64,000 bases of DNA from Pichia kudriavzevii (taxonomy: Eukaryota > Ascomycota > Pichiomycetes > Pichiales > Pichiaceae): contig NC_042509.1 in the NCBI RefSeq assembly GCF_003054445.1, positions 620,001 to 684,000 on the forward strand, written 5' to 3'. The position numbers and the translations under genes are program-made. Numbering within the stretch: position 1 is the first letter of the stretch; each line of letters starts with the position of its first letter. Below the pieces are notes generated by a model that was given only the letters and a program-made list of their open reading frames with translations, did not search any database and was not told the origin of the DNA. Positions 1 through 9,954 of the stretch are shown here, one piece after another.

Positions 1-769
1 CCGTGGTATGGGAAAGACAATGGCAGAAGTCTTGATTAAAGAGTCGCCAGATGTCAGACTCACATTGGTTGCACGGTCTGGAGACAAATTAAAAGAGTTC
101 TACGATAGTTTAGACAAGAAAGATCAAGAAAGAGTCCACTACGTGGCAGGCGACCTAAGCGACGAGGCTACAATGGACAGGTTGATCTCCGAAACCGTTT
201 CTAAGTTTGGAAAGATCAATTCTATTATTTTCAACGCTGCAGTTTTGGATCCAATTGGCCACATCGATCACCTAGATACCAAGGCAATGAGAAAGTTATT
301 TGAAGTTAACTTCTTCTCCTTAGTTGAGCTAACACAGAAGCTAATTCCTGAATTAAGAAAAGCAGCAAAGGAGGACGGAATTCCATCTGCTTGTGTTTAT
401 GTCTCATCAAGTGCCGCACATATGGCGTACGATGGTTGGCTCGCATATGGTGCAAGTAAAGCAGCTGTTAACCACTTGGCATTAGATTTGGCATCAGAGG
501 AAGGCGGTCATATCAGAAGCATAAGTATTGATCCGGGTGTTGTTGATACTAACATGCAAACAAACATTAGAAATGTTTTAGGTAAGAACATGAATTCAGA
601 GGCACATGAAATGTTCATTGGTCTTCATGAAAGCGGTAAATTATTAAAGCCAGAGGTTCCAGGTGGTGTTTGTGCATTGTTAGCATTGAAGGGTGTTGCG
701 CAAAACTTAAACGGAAAGTTCTTAGAGCACTGCGATAAAGAGTTGGCTGAATATCAGTATGTTAAATAG
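1..769 (+). CDS. Short-chain dehydrogenase/reductase, 5' end cut by window edge
   Basis: Classical SDR (Rossmann-fold NAD(P)H oxidoreductase) resembling the yeast YIR035C/YIR036C (Irc24) group. The open frame runs into the window edge: codons before the first ATG (position 8) read Arg-Gly, giving RGMGK, which is the end of the SDR cofactor motif TGxxxGxG. The ATG at 8 is therefore internal and the true start lies outside. Visible motifs are the NAA-type strand end (NAAVLD), the catalytic Ser (VSSSAA), YGASK with catalytic Tyr and Lys, and the DPGVVDT segment after the active site. It is in tandem with a paralog 171 bp downstream. The substrate cannot be told. Its place beside GlcNAc genes may be chance. 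Confidence 0.85.
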   Translation, partial: RGMGKTMAEVLIKESPDVRLTLVARSGDKLKEFYDSLDKKDQERVHYVAGDLSDEATMDRLISETVSKFGKINSIIFNAAVLDPIGHIDHLDTKAMRKLFEVNFFSLVELTQKLIPELRKAAKEDGIPSACVYVSSSAAHMAYDGWLAYGASKAAVNHLALDLASEEGGHIRSISIDPGVVDTNMQTNIRNVLGKNMNSEAHEMFIGLHESGKLLKPEVPGGVCALLALKGVAQNLNGKFLEHCDKELAEYQYVK

Positions 770-864
770 AGTATTAATGTCGCTTTCAGTTGTAATACTT
801 TAATTTATAAAGGCAAAGTAATAGATTCTATATATATTAGGTTGGTTGAGTGTTCAAAAAAAAT

Positions 865-902
865 ATTCATATATATATATATATATTTATATATATAAAT
901 AT
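865..902. repeat. AT microsatellite
   Basis: Nearly pure alternating AT, interrupted by TTTATA, in the promoter of the second SDR gene. Likely length-variable. Confidence 0.8.
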
Positions 903-940
903 TTCTCGATTTCCGCAATATCTTAATCTGTATACACTTA

Positions 941-1750
941 ATGTCGGTAACCAACGTCAAACAACCGGGACAAGCAACAATGTTATTTAAAAAGACAATT
1001 ATAGTTACAGGTGCTTCACGGGGGCTAGGCAAAAGCATTGCAAGCTCAATACTGGCTCGGTATCAGGATTCCCAAGTTGTCTTGGTTGCACGTAATAAGC
1101 TGTTATTGGATGAATTTGTGAATTCACAAAACGAAGAAGATAGAAACAGAATCTTAGTAATCAACGGGGACATCACTAAAACCGACACAATCGAAAAATG
1201 TATATCTCAGACATTGAACAGATTTGGCAGGATAGACGGAGTAGTTTTTAATGCTGGTGTTCTTGGCCCGGTTGGCCATTTACATGAAAACAATATTGAT
1301 ATTAAAGAAGTTAGAAATTGTTTTGAAATCAACTTCTTCAGTATCATTGCATTTTTGGAGAAACTCCTTTCTACTTCAGATGTGAAACTGCTGGACATTA
1401 TCTTTGTTTCATCAGGCGCAAGCTGTCGTGGGATCGATGGCTGGCTTGCATATGGAACGTCTAAGGCAGCACTTAATCAGTTGTGCGTCCAATTACATTC
1501 TGAGTACTCGGGAAGAGTTAGGTGCACCAGCATGGCTCCCGGTGTAGTAGACACAGCAATGCAGGAACTTATTCGTAGTGATCATATTTCCAATGGAATG
1601 ACAGATTCTGCACATAAAATGTTCGTAGACTTATATTCGAACGGAAAACTCCTGAATCCAGATACCGTGGGTAGTTTGTATGCTAAAATGGTGGTAGAAG
1701 GAATCCCCGAAAATGTTCAAGGAAGATATTGCCGTTGGGATGAACTGTAA
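941..1750 (+). CDS. Short-chain dehydrogenase/reductase, tandem paralog
   Basis: A complete SDR of 269 residues, or 256 if translation begins at the second ATG (position 980), which places TGASRGLGKS at the usual distance from the N-terminus. Motifs are the cofactor loop TGASRGLG, NAGVLGP, the serine in VSSGAS, YGTSK and APGVVDT. It clearly shares ancestry with the preceding gene over its whole length (for example GWLAYGxSKAA), so this is a tandem duplication that has since diverged strongly. An (AT)n tract around 870-900 lies in its promoter. Substrate unknown. Confidence 0.85.
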   Translation: MSVTNVKQPGQATMLFKKTIIVTGASRGLGKSIASSILARYQDSQVVLVARNKLLLDEFVNSQNEEDRNRILVINGDITKTDTIEKCISQTLNRFGRIDGVVFNAGVLGPVGHLHENNIDIKEVRNCFEINFFSIIAFLEKLLSTSDVKLLDIIFVSSGASCRGIDGWLAYGTSKAALNQLCVQLHSEYSGRVRCTSMAPGVVDTAMQELIRSDHISNGMTDSAHKMFVDLYSNGKLLNPDTVGSLYAKMVVEGIPENVQGRYCRWDEL

Positions 1751-1945
1751 GCCAAGTCCTAGATAACTATAATACTTCTTTTTGACCATCATTGTAGAAT
1801 CTCTTCTCTAGGTCAGAGATAAATGCATCGGCATGGTGACAAATACAAGCCAGCTGGATCCAGTTTTTCATTTAAATCCAAATAAAGGGTAAAGTATATA
1901 TATGGATACACATTCTCACTATTATAGATTCATTTGAATTTCAAG

Positions 1946-3184
1946 CTAATTTGCAGCTTTTGACTTGAAGCCATGTATCTTCTGACCCAACTTATAGACT
2001 TCCTTCAGTGTGCCATCTGCAGACAGAATATTGAGATCGGCATCACAGCCAGGCCTTAGAAACCCCTTTCGGTGTGCAATGTTGAGAGATGTAGCAGGGT
2101 TGTTGGTGATGGTCGCCAGGGCCTCTGCAAGGGGTATACCTGTCCATTTGATGAGATTGTGTACACAGTCAATCAAATGGGTTGCCGATCCCGCTATGGT
2201 ATCGGTACCTTGTAGCAGTAGCAAAGACCCTTTCTTTTGAACCGACTGATTCCCCCTCTGGTAGTGGCCGTCTTCCAAACCAATCAAATACAAGGCATCG
2301 GTGACAAGGATAGTCTTTGAGGGATTGGCCATGTAAGCCGCCCGGACGGCACTAGGATGGACATGGACACCGTCGGCAATAATACCATAGAAGGGAATCT
2401 TATCTGAAGGTAAGGTATCCTTTGTAGCAGATATCAGACCAAGTACACCAACATCTCTGGCTGTATGGGCGGGCATTGCATTGTAGAGGTGGGTAATCAT
2501 TGTAGCACCGCTGTGTACGGCGCTAAGGGCAAGATCAAAGTCAGCCATGGTATGTCCGATGGAAAATACGGTGGGGCTGTTGCTGGTTAGCTGTGGTATA
2601 ATTTCGGAACAGCCTTGTACCTCTGGAGCAGCAGTCACGATTGCAGCGTATTGCTCAAAACCTTGGCCGTATCGTTCCTGCAAGGAGATGTAGCCATGCT
2701 TCATATCAGTAATTGCCTCTGGCGGATGGCAGCCCTTTTTGATGGGTGAAATGAAGGGGCCTTCTAGATGGACACCAAGAGAATCGGCCTTGTTTGAAGA
2801 TCGAGTTTTGAGGCCTAGGATGGGGATAACGTCATGGTATACATGTTGCTGACTCGATGTGACAGTGGGACAAATACTCGTGACACCATACTCCAAGAGC
2901 TGCCCCATAGATTCATTGTATGCCTTGAGGAAACTTTGTTTGTCTTGTTTATCATTGAAAGCAGAAGAATAGTCAAATCCAAAACAACCATTTATCTGGA
3001 TATCTATGAATCCAGGAGAGAGTATACCCCCCTGCAAATCGATGACCTGCACTTCGGAAGCGTGGACTGGGATCAAGGGAGTTTCGATGATAACGCCAGA
3101 ATCAGTATCAACATATAAATCTGCTTGAATCAATTTAGCATTGTCCGCCAAGAGGCAGTTGGTAAACCTTAATATTCTGGGCAT
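1946..3184 (-). CDS. DAC1: N-acetylglucosamine-6-phosphate deacetylase, intact copy
   Basis: Amidohydrolase-fold enzyme of the NagA/Dac1 family that removes acetate from GlcNAc-6-P to give glucosamine-6-P in the cytosol. The 412-residue protein has the family length and the expected metal and substrate residues: HLEGPF (metal Glu), SIGHTMADF (His), ITHLYNAMPA (His) and the catalytic Asp in ILVTDAL. It starts with a true ATG at 3184 and is divergent from NGS1 across a 394-bp shared promoter. Residues about 23-394 are duplicated at 12352-13468 with five base differences. This copy alone has normal N- and C-termini, so it is probably the working gene and the source of the other. Confidence 0.95.
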   Translation of the reverse strand: MPRILRFTNCLLADNAKLIQADLYVDTDSGVIIETPLIPVHASEVQVIDLQGGILSPGFIDIQINGCFGFDYSSAFNDKQDKQSFLKAYNESMGQLLEYGVTSICPTVTSSQQHVYHDVIPILGLKTRSSNKADSLGVHLEGPFISPIKKGCHPPEAITDMKHGYISLQERYGQGFEQYAAIVTAAPEVQGCSEIIPQLTSNSPTVFSIGHTMADFDLALSAVHSGATMITHLYNAMPAHTARDVGVLGLISATKDTLPSDKIPFYGIIADGVHVHPSAVRAAYMANPSKTILVTDALYLIGLEDGHYQRGNQSVQKKGSLLLLQGTDTIAGSATHLIDCVHNLIKWTGIPLAEALATITNNPATSLNIAHRKGFLRPGCDADLNILSADGTLKEVYKLGQKIHGFKSKAAN

Positions 3185-3578
3185 TGCTATTGAACACAGT
3201 CTCTTACCAAATGTATCACTGCTTTCGGTGTCAGCTGCTCAGGAAAGAATAGCATGTACACCTGTTTGGAAGATTGACTGTACTTATACTTCGGAATAGA
3301 GTAAGGAGTAGCTCTAATTCCCATGTTACTGTTGCAAACTAGTGTTTCAACATTCACTGAGACAAAACGCCAATTTTCCGAGCTTATCTACTGTTGCATT
3401 TTTGGATCGGTCGAGCGTTTTATGTTGCATTTGTTTTCTTATCATTGTCAACATTTTTTTGTTGACAGCCTTTTTCTTTCAGGATTTCCAATTACTACAC
3501 AACCTAAAAATTTAAAGTTGCTGGTTCAAGCGCATAGGCTAGATCTAATCCTTACTATTGGATTGTGTGTGACTCGTG
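3185..3578. promoter_or_regulatory. Divergent promoter DAC1/NGS1 with three TGTTGCA motifs
   Basis: A 394-bp intergenic stretch serving two divergent genes. It contains TGTTGCA at 3330-3336, 3392-3398 and 3423-3429. The middle one lies in a 16-bp word (CTTATCTACTGTTGCA, 3383-3398) found again exactly at 13730-13745 upstream of the transporter gene. A cluster-specific regulator binding site is inferred, not shown. Confidence 0.55.
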
Positions 3579-6500
3579 ATGTTGGCATTGAATAGGAAAA
3601 GAGCGATCTCATCAGATGAAGATTGCACATACAAACAAGAGAAAAAACAGACCATAGATCAAACCAAAGAAGTAGATGAAAGTGATCAAGAGCATGACGA
3701 GAGAGAATCATACTATAGAAGACTCGTAGGTAACTTTTTTATGGTTGGATTTGAGGGGACTTCTGTTAATGAAGAAATTGCTAGTTTGATATCGAAATAC
3801 TATATAGGTAGTATCATTTTAAGTGGACGAAATTTTATTGATGCAACTCAAACGAAAAAACTAATTACAGACCTCCAAGCTATTGCAAAAAATTCTGGAT
3901 ACAAGTATCCCATAATCTTTGTTATAGATGAAGAAGGGGGCATGCTAAACTCTTTATTTGACAGGGAATTTGTCACCCAGTTTCCAGGTGCAATGGCCAT
4001 GGGTGCTGCTGGTTCAGTGGATCTCACATACAAAGTATATCGTTCGATAGCAAAAGAGCTAAAGTCTATAGGTTTTTCCATGTATTTGGGTCCTGTTCTT
4101 GACATATTGAAATACCGGGTAGCCACGTTTATTCAGCAGATGATCGGTGTGCGAGCATATGGGTACAACGCTCAATCCGTTGTAGAGATGGGTAGAGTAG
4201 CCGCTAAAGCTTTTAAGGATGAACAATTATTCAACTGTGGAAAACATTTTCCAGGATATGGGTCAGCCACCATTAATTCAAACTTTGAGCTTCCCATGAT
4301 ATTAGAATCAACAGAGCAGTTGTTTGAATCCAGTCTTATTCCTTATATGGAACTAATTAAAGAAGATTTATTAGATAGCATTTTGGTTGGGGGGTGTGCT
4401 GTTCCGGGGGTTAATAATAATGATTTACATGCATGCTTGAGTCCCACAATTGTCACTAATATACTCAGGGACCAGCTAAATTTTAAGGGCGTTGTGGTTA
4501 GTGAATGCTTGCTACTTGAAGCACTAGACAGAAATTTTGGGGTTGTACAAGGATGCATTAGTGCCTTTTCAGTTGGATGTGATTTGATAATGCTTTGTAG
4601 TAATTATAGAATTCAGAGGGAGGCAATAGTTGCTCTAAAGTCAGTGATTGAAGATTGCTCCATTGATCAAAAAATTGTGGAAAATTCTTTAGACAGAATT
4701 CACCATTTACATAAGAAACTGCCATCTTGGACAGAGGTATTAGCAGATCGTTCGATGTTATCACCTGATGTCATTGCTCACCATAAATCACTTTCCATGA
4801 AAGCTTATGAAAAATCAATTACAGTTATCAGAGATGCAGGATTACCGATAAATAAATACTTAAATGAAAATGTAGAGAATGAGAACACGATACTCATACT
4901 CACACCACTGATAACCCCTTTATACGAAACAATAGATAAAAGTGGTCACAAATCTCACATAAATAGCATTGACAAAACAGAGTTTTCCAAGTTAAATTTG
5001 AATTATGGGGAGGATGTATTTATTAAATTTGGTCAGTATCTATCTAAGTACAGATCAGGCTATAATATATTACATTCAAGCTATAATTCCAACGGGATTA
5101 CCTCTTTTCATGAAGAACTGATCCTAAAATCTAAAGTGATTTTATTTTTTTGCGCTGAAACTTCTAATAATCTTTATCAAGTTGGTGTGTCAAAGCATGT
5201 ATCAATGCTATGCAATTCTGTACCCAACAGAAGCAAGGTAGTAGATACTACTAATTCTAAAAAGATGATTATAATCAGCGTGGCTTCCCCAACGGACTTT
5301 TTATATGATATTAATCTTGGAGGATCACCTACAGGCTATGTTTGCACTTATGATTACACATTTGACGCCTTATATCATTTGCCAAAAATATTATTTGGTG
5401 AAAGGAAGGCTACTGGGAAGATACCGGGTCTCATTGTCCAATCTACATCCAAAACAGCCAATGTCGAAAAGAATAACCATCGTAAGCACAGTTGGTTGGT
5501 TGAAACATTTAATTTCAAGAGAGATTGGAATAATTTGGTGACACTTTTGAAGAATAACAACTATTTAGCATATTCTGAGAAGGATTCGGTTTTGACCAGC
5601 TTGAAGCTTTTGATGTATGATACGGAGAATCATTGTTGTTTTGTTGTCAGGAATACCAGTCTAAATATTATACTGGGATTTTCCAGTGCATGGGTTTATC
5701 CAAATCATACTAAGAATACCATTGGTGGTAAGACCAATATTGGCAACTTTATGTTCCTTTTGGTCGATAGAAACAAGAGAGATATTTCAATTGGTAATTA
5801 TTTGTATACAAAAACTGTGAAGTATTTGTTTGAAGACAGAGATTGCTTCAAAGTATATTTGGGACGTAACTTCCCAAAATTTACAACTATAAATGATTTG
5901 CTGCTAAATCCTACAGAGGGAAACAATAGAACTTTGGAATTTTTTAAATCGTATGGATGTGATCTCAGTGACGAAGCATCAGTATCAGCAATATCTTCTC
6001 ATTTAGGAAGAGCACACACAGGAGCCGGGAAGTCTAAGTTACAAAATCTTCAAGGATCATGCAATTTGGGCTTTGGAATAAACCAGAGCATAGAGGTAAT
6101 AACTGATGAAAATATTTTAGACAAGTCTACTGGAGTGCAAAATGGTCCAAAATCTCAACTTGATGTTAACATTTTAAAGAAGAAAGTCAAATGTCTAATG
6201 AAGCTCGACAATATTTTGAGCTGGAAAGTTTCAGAAAATTTGGTTCGTCAACTACAAGTTGTGGGGATAATGTTTGATATTTGTAGGAACCCTGCAGATA
6301 TTCTATCTTCCCAAAATAGCACTTCTAATGATATAGAACGTCAATTAGATTTAAGTAGCCATGAAATATACTCGGAACTATTGAAGGACTTTAATTCGTG
6401 TGGTAAAGATAAGCAATATTTTGATGGATCCAGTAACCTACAGATCATTGTGGCTATTGAGCCATTGAGAAAGAGCATAGTTGGCAGTTTGGTAGTTTTC

Positions 6501-6809
6501 AATGATAAATCAAAATTCTCAAAATTCTATCCTTCTCTTCAATTTTCTACTGAGTTACAACTGTCCCAACTCCAGAGGTACGCATGTATTGCAGGTCTAT
6601 TTGTCGATCCATCGTATACGGCTCTCTCTGAAGTTTTCGAATTGGGGTTGATATGCACTGCTCTGATGTTTGTGAAAGGTCAACACAAGGATTGTCCCAG
6701 AGTTTTTATTACAGATGTCAATGAAAACCAAGTGAAAAGTCTCAACGATAACGGATTTGACATTGTGGATAGATACTATAATTACTATGGCGTGATTATT
6801 GAGGATTAG
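3579..6809 (+). CDS. NGS1: GlcNAc sensor: GH3-like domain plus GNAT acetyltransferase, Ngs1 type
   Basis: A 1076-residue protein with the architecture of C. albicans Ngs1, a nuclear GlcNAc sensor that couples sugar binding to histone acetylation at GlcNAc genes. Residues about 48-400 form a GH3 (NagZ-like) fold with VIDEEGG and KHFPGYG (222-228). About 630-790 and about 900-1076 look like two GNAT-type regions; the last ends in a typical GF-to-aromatic tail. The GH3 catalytic residues are altered: the DSH loop of NagZ is N233-S234-N235, and the nucleophile Asp position is Glu309 in VVSEC. This fits a binding rather than hydrolytic role. An in-frame GTG directly precedes the chosen ATG. It converges on NAG1 with 61 bp between stops. 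Confidence 0.85.
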   Translation: MLALNRKRAISSDEDCTYKQEKKQTIDQTKEVDESDQEHDERESYYRRLVGNFFMVGFEGTSVNEEIASLISKYYIGSIILSGRNFIDATQTKKLITDLQAIAKNSGYKYPIIFVIDEEGGMLNSLFDREFVTQFPGAMAMGAAGSVDLTYKVYRSIAKELKSIGFSMYLGPVLDILKYRVATFIQQMIGVRAYGYNAQSVVEMGRVAAKAFKDEQLFNCGKHFPGYGSATINSNFELPMILESTEQLFESSLIPYMELIKEDLLDSILVGGCAVPGVNNNDLHACLSPTIVTNILRDQLNFKGVVVSECLLLEALDRNFGVVQGCISAFSVGCDLIMLCSNYRIQREAIVALKSVIEDCSIDQKIVENSLDRIHHLHKKLPSWTEVLADRSMLSPDVIAHHKSLSMKAYEKSITVIRDAGLPINKYLNENVENENTILILTPLITPLYETIDKSGHKSHINSIDKTEFSKLNLNYGEDVFIKFGQYLSKYRSGYNILHSSYNSNGITSFHEELILKSKVILFFCAETSNNLYQVGVSKHVSMLCNSVPNRSKVVDTTNSKKMIIISVASPTDFLYDINLGGSPTGYVCTYDYTFDALYHLPKILFGERKATGKIPGLIVQSTSKTANVEKNNHRKHSWLVETFNFKRDWNNLVTLLKNNNYLAYSEKDSVLTSLKLLMYDTENHCCFVVRNTSLNIILGFSSAWVYPNHTKNTIGGKTNIGNFMFLLVDRNKRDISIGNYLYTKTVKYLFEDRDCFKVYLGRNFPKFTTINDLLLNPTEGNNRTLEFFKSYGCDLSDEASVSAISSHLGRAHTGAGKSKLQNLQGSCNLGFGINQSIEVITDENILDKSTGVQNGPKSQLDVNILKKKVKCLMKLDNILSWKVSENLVRQLQVVGIMFDICRNPADILSSQNSTSNDIERQLDLSSHEIYSELLKDFNSCGKDKQYFDGSSNLQIIVAIEPLRKSIVGSLVVFNDKSKFSKFYPSLQFSTELQLSQLQRYACIAGLFVDPSYTALSEVFELGLICTALMFVKGQHKDCPRVFITDVNENQVKSLNDNGFDIVDRYYNYYGVIIED

Positions 6810-6870
6810 AGGAAACAAATATTGTATTATAATACATCTGTATAGTTTTCTATATAACTGCACTGAGCGT

Positions 6871-7617
6871 TTAATTCGTAAAGGCATCATCATCACAAAC
6901 CAACAGGCAATTTTTATGTTCTTTAATAAAGGTACTTGGAATGTCGGATGTAACAGGAGAGGTCAAAGTCTTCCTCAAGATTTCTCTTTTATTTTCCCCG
7001 AAAACCAAAAAGATCACCTCGTTAGATTGATCCAAGACTGTTGAAATTCCAACACTCAAAGCATACTTGGGGACCTTCTCGGCTTGGTTTCCAAAAAAAC
7101 GTGAATTTGCAATAATTGTGGACTCTTGGAGCTTTACTTTTCTTGTAATCGAGTTCCTAACAGATCCGGATTCGTTGAATGCAATGTGTCCATTCGGACC
7201 AATTCCACCCATGAATATTTGAAATGGTCCATATTCTTTGATCAACCTTTCATAAGCTGCACACTCTTGTTCATAATTGTCAGCCAACCCGTCTAAAATA
7301 TGTATGTTTTCCTCCTTGATATCAATATGACTGAAGAATTTATCAAACATGAAATAATGATATGACTGTCTATCAGAAGGGGCTAGACCGCAATATTCAT
7401 CCATATTAAACGTAACCACGTTTGCAAACGAAACTTTGCCATCACGGTAAAGCTGAACGAGTCTGCTGTATACCGGTTCCGGTGAGGAGCCTGTTGGCAA
7501 CCCCAAAACATACGGCTTTGAAGATGTTGGCTTGAAATTGTTGATGGAATCAACAATATGTCTAGCAACAAAATCAGCAGCTGCCTCTCTGGTGTCGTAT
7601 TTGCGTAGTTCAAACAT
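6871..7617 (-). CDS. NAG1: Glucosamine-6-phosphate deaminase
   Basis: NagB-family isomerase/deaminase that converts glucosamine-6-P to fructose-6-P and ammonia, the last dedicated step of GlcNAc catabolism. The 248 residues show LGLPTGSSP (phosphate loop), TFNMDEY with the catalytic Asp, the SYHYFMFDKFF helix, GGIGPNGHIAFNE with the catalytic His region, and YALSVGISTVLD. Translation is set at the ATG at 7617; the frame upstream has only a GTG, and MFELRKYD is the usual NagB start. The promoter to its right carries two TGTTACA motifs and a CACGTG. Confidence 0.96.
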   Translation of the reverse strand: MFELRKYDTREAAADFVARHIVDSINNFKPTSSKPYVLGLPTGSSPEPVYSRLVQLYRDGKVSFANVVTFNMDEYCGLAPSDRQSYHYFMFDKFFSHIDIKEENIHILDGLADNYEQECAAYERLIKEYGPFQIFMGGIGPNGHIAFNESGSVRNSITRKVKLQESTIIANSRFFGNQAEKVPKYALSVGISTVLDQSNEVIFLVFGENKREILRKTLTSPVTSDIPSTFIKEHKNCLLVCDDDAFTN

Positions 7618-7935
7618 GGGAGGTTTCTGTCTGACAAGCACAACTAAACTTTGGAGATATGCATGCTCCCCCGCTAGCTGGATTCTGTTCCTTATTTAAT
7701 ATAACCTAAAGTATAGGCGGTATACTTGATGTTACAAAAATACAGCTTCTAGTTTAATGTTACAGTTACCCTTGTATAGTGTCGTATTTCCCTTATCAGG
7801 AAGAAACATTCTGGTGCTCGACAAGGAAAACGAAAATCCGCCTGCGAATTTCCACTTACAGCTGAGGCACGTGACATCCGTATCCATATTCTGAGTGCCA
7901 CGGCTATATGCTGTAAGGATGCCTATCTCCTCTTT
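7618..7935. promoter_or_regulatory. NAG1 promoter / RON1 3' region
   Basis: A 318-bp gap between the RON1-like stop and the NAG1 start. TGTTACA occurs at 7730-7736 and 7758-7764, a one-base variant of the TGTTGCA found in the other cluster promoters. A CACGTG E-box lies at 7868-7873. Confidence 0.45.
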
Positions 7936-9615
7936 CTAACGATTGCCACCAGCCTTAAGCACACTGTTACTATGGTGAACGTAATGAGGGAAATAACCAA
8001 CGTCAACCGGGGGCAAGTAGTAGTTGTCACTGGCTCGATAGTACTTGTAACTTGAGGCCACCGAGGACGGCGAGGCGTCTTGTGAGCCATTCCCATGGCC
8101 CGTGGAGTCAGGATTTGGACCAAATCTGCAGACATTGCTACCATTAGCGGGTTCTATTGCCGGTACTATATTTTCCTTACAACTATTACCTTCCAAAGAG
8201 GTTAATTTTTCCTTCAAGTCCATTTTATTTGCTCTAGGGCCTCTTGTAGAAGCTATTTTTTTGATTTTGCCAATCAGAATATCACCCTTCTGAGAATAAA
8301 AGCTTGGATTTCGGCCTCTAACAATAATCTTCTGAGACTCCAGTGTTTTGGTCAGGAGAGTCTGGACTTTCCCCCAACGTGTTTTTTCAAAGGAGACATC
8401 AAGTATGACGTTGTAATGCTTATTGGCAGCATCGTGTCTATTATTGGCAGTGGCGGATTTGAACTTGATTTGATCCCATAGGAAAATGACTTCATTGTAC
8501 GAGTTACTCAGCCGGAGAAGGTCGCTGAAGCTGACCAAAGTCTTTGTACTGTTTATACTTATAATGTTACCGTTTAACCCAGAAGACGAGCCATTGAAGG
8601 AAAACTCCTCAAAGCCGGTGATCACACTAATTTTCGATTTGTCCTTGCCATCAAACTTCCTCAAACTTGTATGTAAACACAATGTCACTTGATCAAAGGC
8701 CGACTCCAGCCCTCTCTGTTGCAACTCTTTGATATATCGGAGGTCCATGGGGAGACTTATAGTGGTTGAATTCCGCCTGTAGCAAAATAAAAGCGCCAGA
8801 TTTTCGTTCTTCTCCAAAGACATTTGCGATATGTTGCTCGATAGCTTCCCATATGACTCACGGTCGATATATATTTTACCCGTTATACCGCCCTTGAGAA
8901 CGATCGACTTCCCTAGAGTATCCATGATGTTTGGAGAACAAGCATCTGGTGGACTTTCACTTTTTTTTTCATAAAGAGTCAGGACCTTCTCGGAGATCAT
9001 CTGTGTCACTGTAAACCTCTCATCCAGGGCTGGATCCTCTCCAGAGAGACCGGTATGCATCGATACTGGCTCTTCTCTCACGGTACTGAATTGCAACGAG
9101 TTTACGTTTGTCATAGAGCCAGGTGCCCCTGCTTGTAATTGGACGGGCAAGGGAGAAGTCGCCGGTATACTTAGAGTGTTTGGCCTTTGCTCTGGGAGTG
9201 CTGGCCTGGAGAAAACGGCTTCTGTGTTCTTCATCAACGTATCTAGTGATATATTGGACAAATTCTGACTTCTGTCATACGGGTATAAATCGTTCAAATC
9301 TGGGAAGTTTGAGTTGAGTATAGTTTCCTGCGGCAAATACATGGCATAACTGGCAGCACCCTTCATTCCCGACTTGTGGTCACTGTCTGTATTCTCCATA
9401 GCACCCAAAAAGTCAAGCTCTGTGCCTTGCGTATGCGCTGGGCTGAAAATCTTGGCATTTTCAGGTGCCGTCTCCAAACTGCCTTCCCCCTCTCGAATAG
9501 GCTCCAATCGAGTGTTCTGCAACTCTCTTAGGAAAAGCATGGCAAACTCGTCGTCAATTGTGTTTGTACCTCCTAGCTTGTCTGTTGGAATGCCACTAGA
9601 GTTTGTCATTTCCAT
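7936..9615 (-). CDS. RON1: Ndt80/PhoG-type transcription factor, RON1-like
   Basis: A 559-residue protein. The Ndt80 DNA-binding fold spans roughly residues 240-470, seen as LKGGITGKIYIDRESY, the CYRRN strand, WDQIKFKSATANN, and the RGRNPSFYSQ motif near its end, all typical of Ndt80 proteins. The flanking parts are Ser/Asn-rich and low in conservation. In Trichoderma an Ndt80-like factor, RON1, sits in and controls the GlcNAc catabolic cluster; here the gene lies between NAG1 and the GlcNAc kinase, so the same role is inferred. The start is the ATG at 9615, with a second ATG at 9609. A different member of the Ndt80/Rep1 family cannot be excluded from sequence alone. Confidence 0.88.
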   Translation of the reverse strand: MEMTNSSGIPTDKLGGTNTIDDEFAMLFLRELQNTRLEPIREGEGSLETAPENAKIFSPAHTQGTELDFLGAMENTDSDHKSGMKGAASYAMYLPQETILNSNFPDLNDLYPYDRSQNLSNISLDTLMKNTEAVFSRPALPEQRPNTLSIPATSPLPVQLQAGAPGSMTNVNSLQFSTVREEPVSMHTGLSGEDPALDERFTVTQMISEKVLTLYEKKSESPPDACSPNIMDTLGKSIVLKGGITGKIYIDRESYGKLSSNISQMSLEKNENLALLFCYRRNSTTISLPMDLRYIKELQQRGLESAFDQVTLCLHTSLRKFDGKDKSKISVITGFEEFSFNGSSSGLNGNIISINSTKTLVSFSDLLRLSNSYNEVIFLWDQIKFKSATANNRHDAANKHYNVILDVSFEKTRWGKVQTLLTKTLESQKIIVRGRNPSFYSQKGDILIGKIKKIASTRGPRANKMDLKEKLTSLEGNSCKENIVPAIEPANGSNVCRFGPNPDSTGHGNGSQDASPSSVASSYKYYRASDNYYLPPVDVGYFPHYVHHSNSVLKAGGNR

Positions 9616-9954
9616 CAATGTGCAAATACTGTCTCCTTAGGAAAACCTCTTTTAGAGTTTTCTTCCTTTTAAGTGTGCGGGTTTGTTCTCGTTATTTACA
9701 TATATATTTATATTTATATTTATCTATCCAGAGAATTGCAGCAGCTCTTGAAATTCAAGGTGGGGGGGGGGAGGCGCGAAAAGGGTGGAAAAAATTGCCG
9801 ATAAGGAGGAGATATGCTTATTAAGATCCATTGGAGCGGAGCGGGATGAAGGAGGTAGCAGTGGGTACACCTCTATGAGGATGCCTTCGTTAAGTTTAAG
9901 TATTAAGGAAATAGTGTACACAAGCCATCCATTAGGAAGAGATACAATGCCAAA
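9616..9954. promoter_or_regulatory. RON1-like promoter region
   Basis: 339 bp between the GlcNAc kinase stop and the RON1-like start. It holds an AT-rich TATATTTATA-type stretch (9700-9725) and a run of nine or ten G (about 9762-9771). No TGTTRCA copy is seen here, unlike the other cluster promoters. Confidence 0.35.

Noticed and set aside
2834-3118. Antisense ORF inside DAC1, repeated at 13185-13469
   Set aside because: It appears in both copies only because the DNA is duplicated; it has no conserved motif and lies opposite the real gene.
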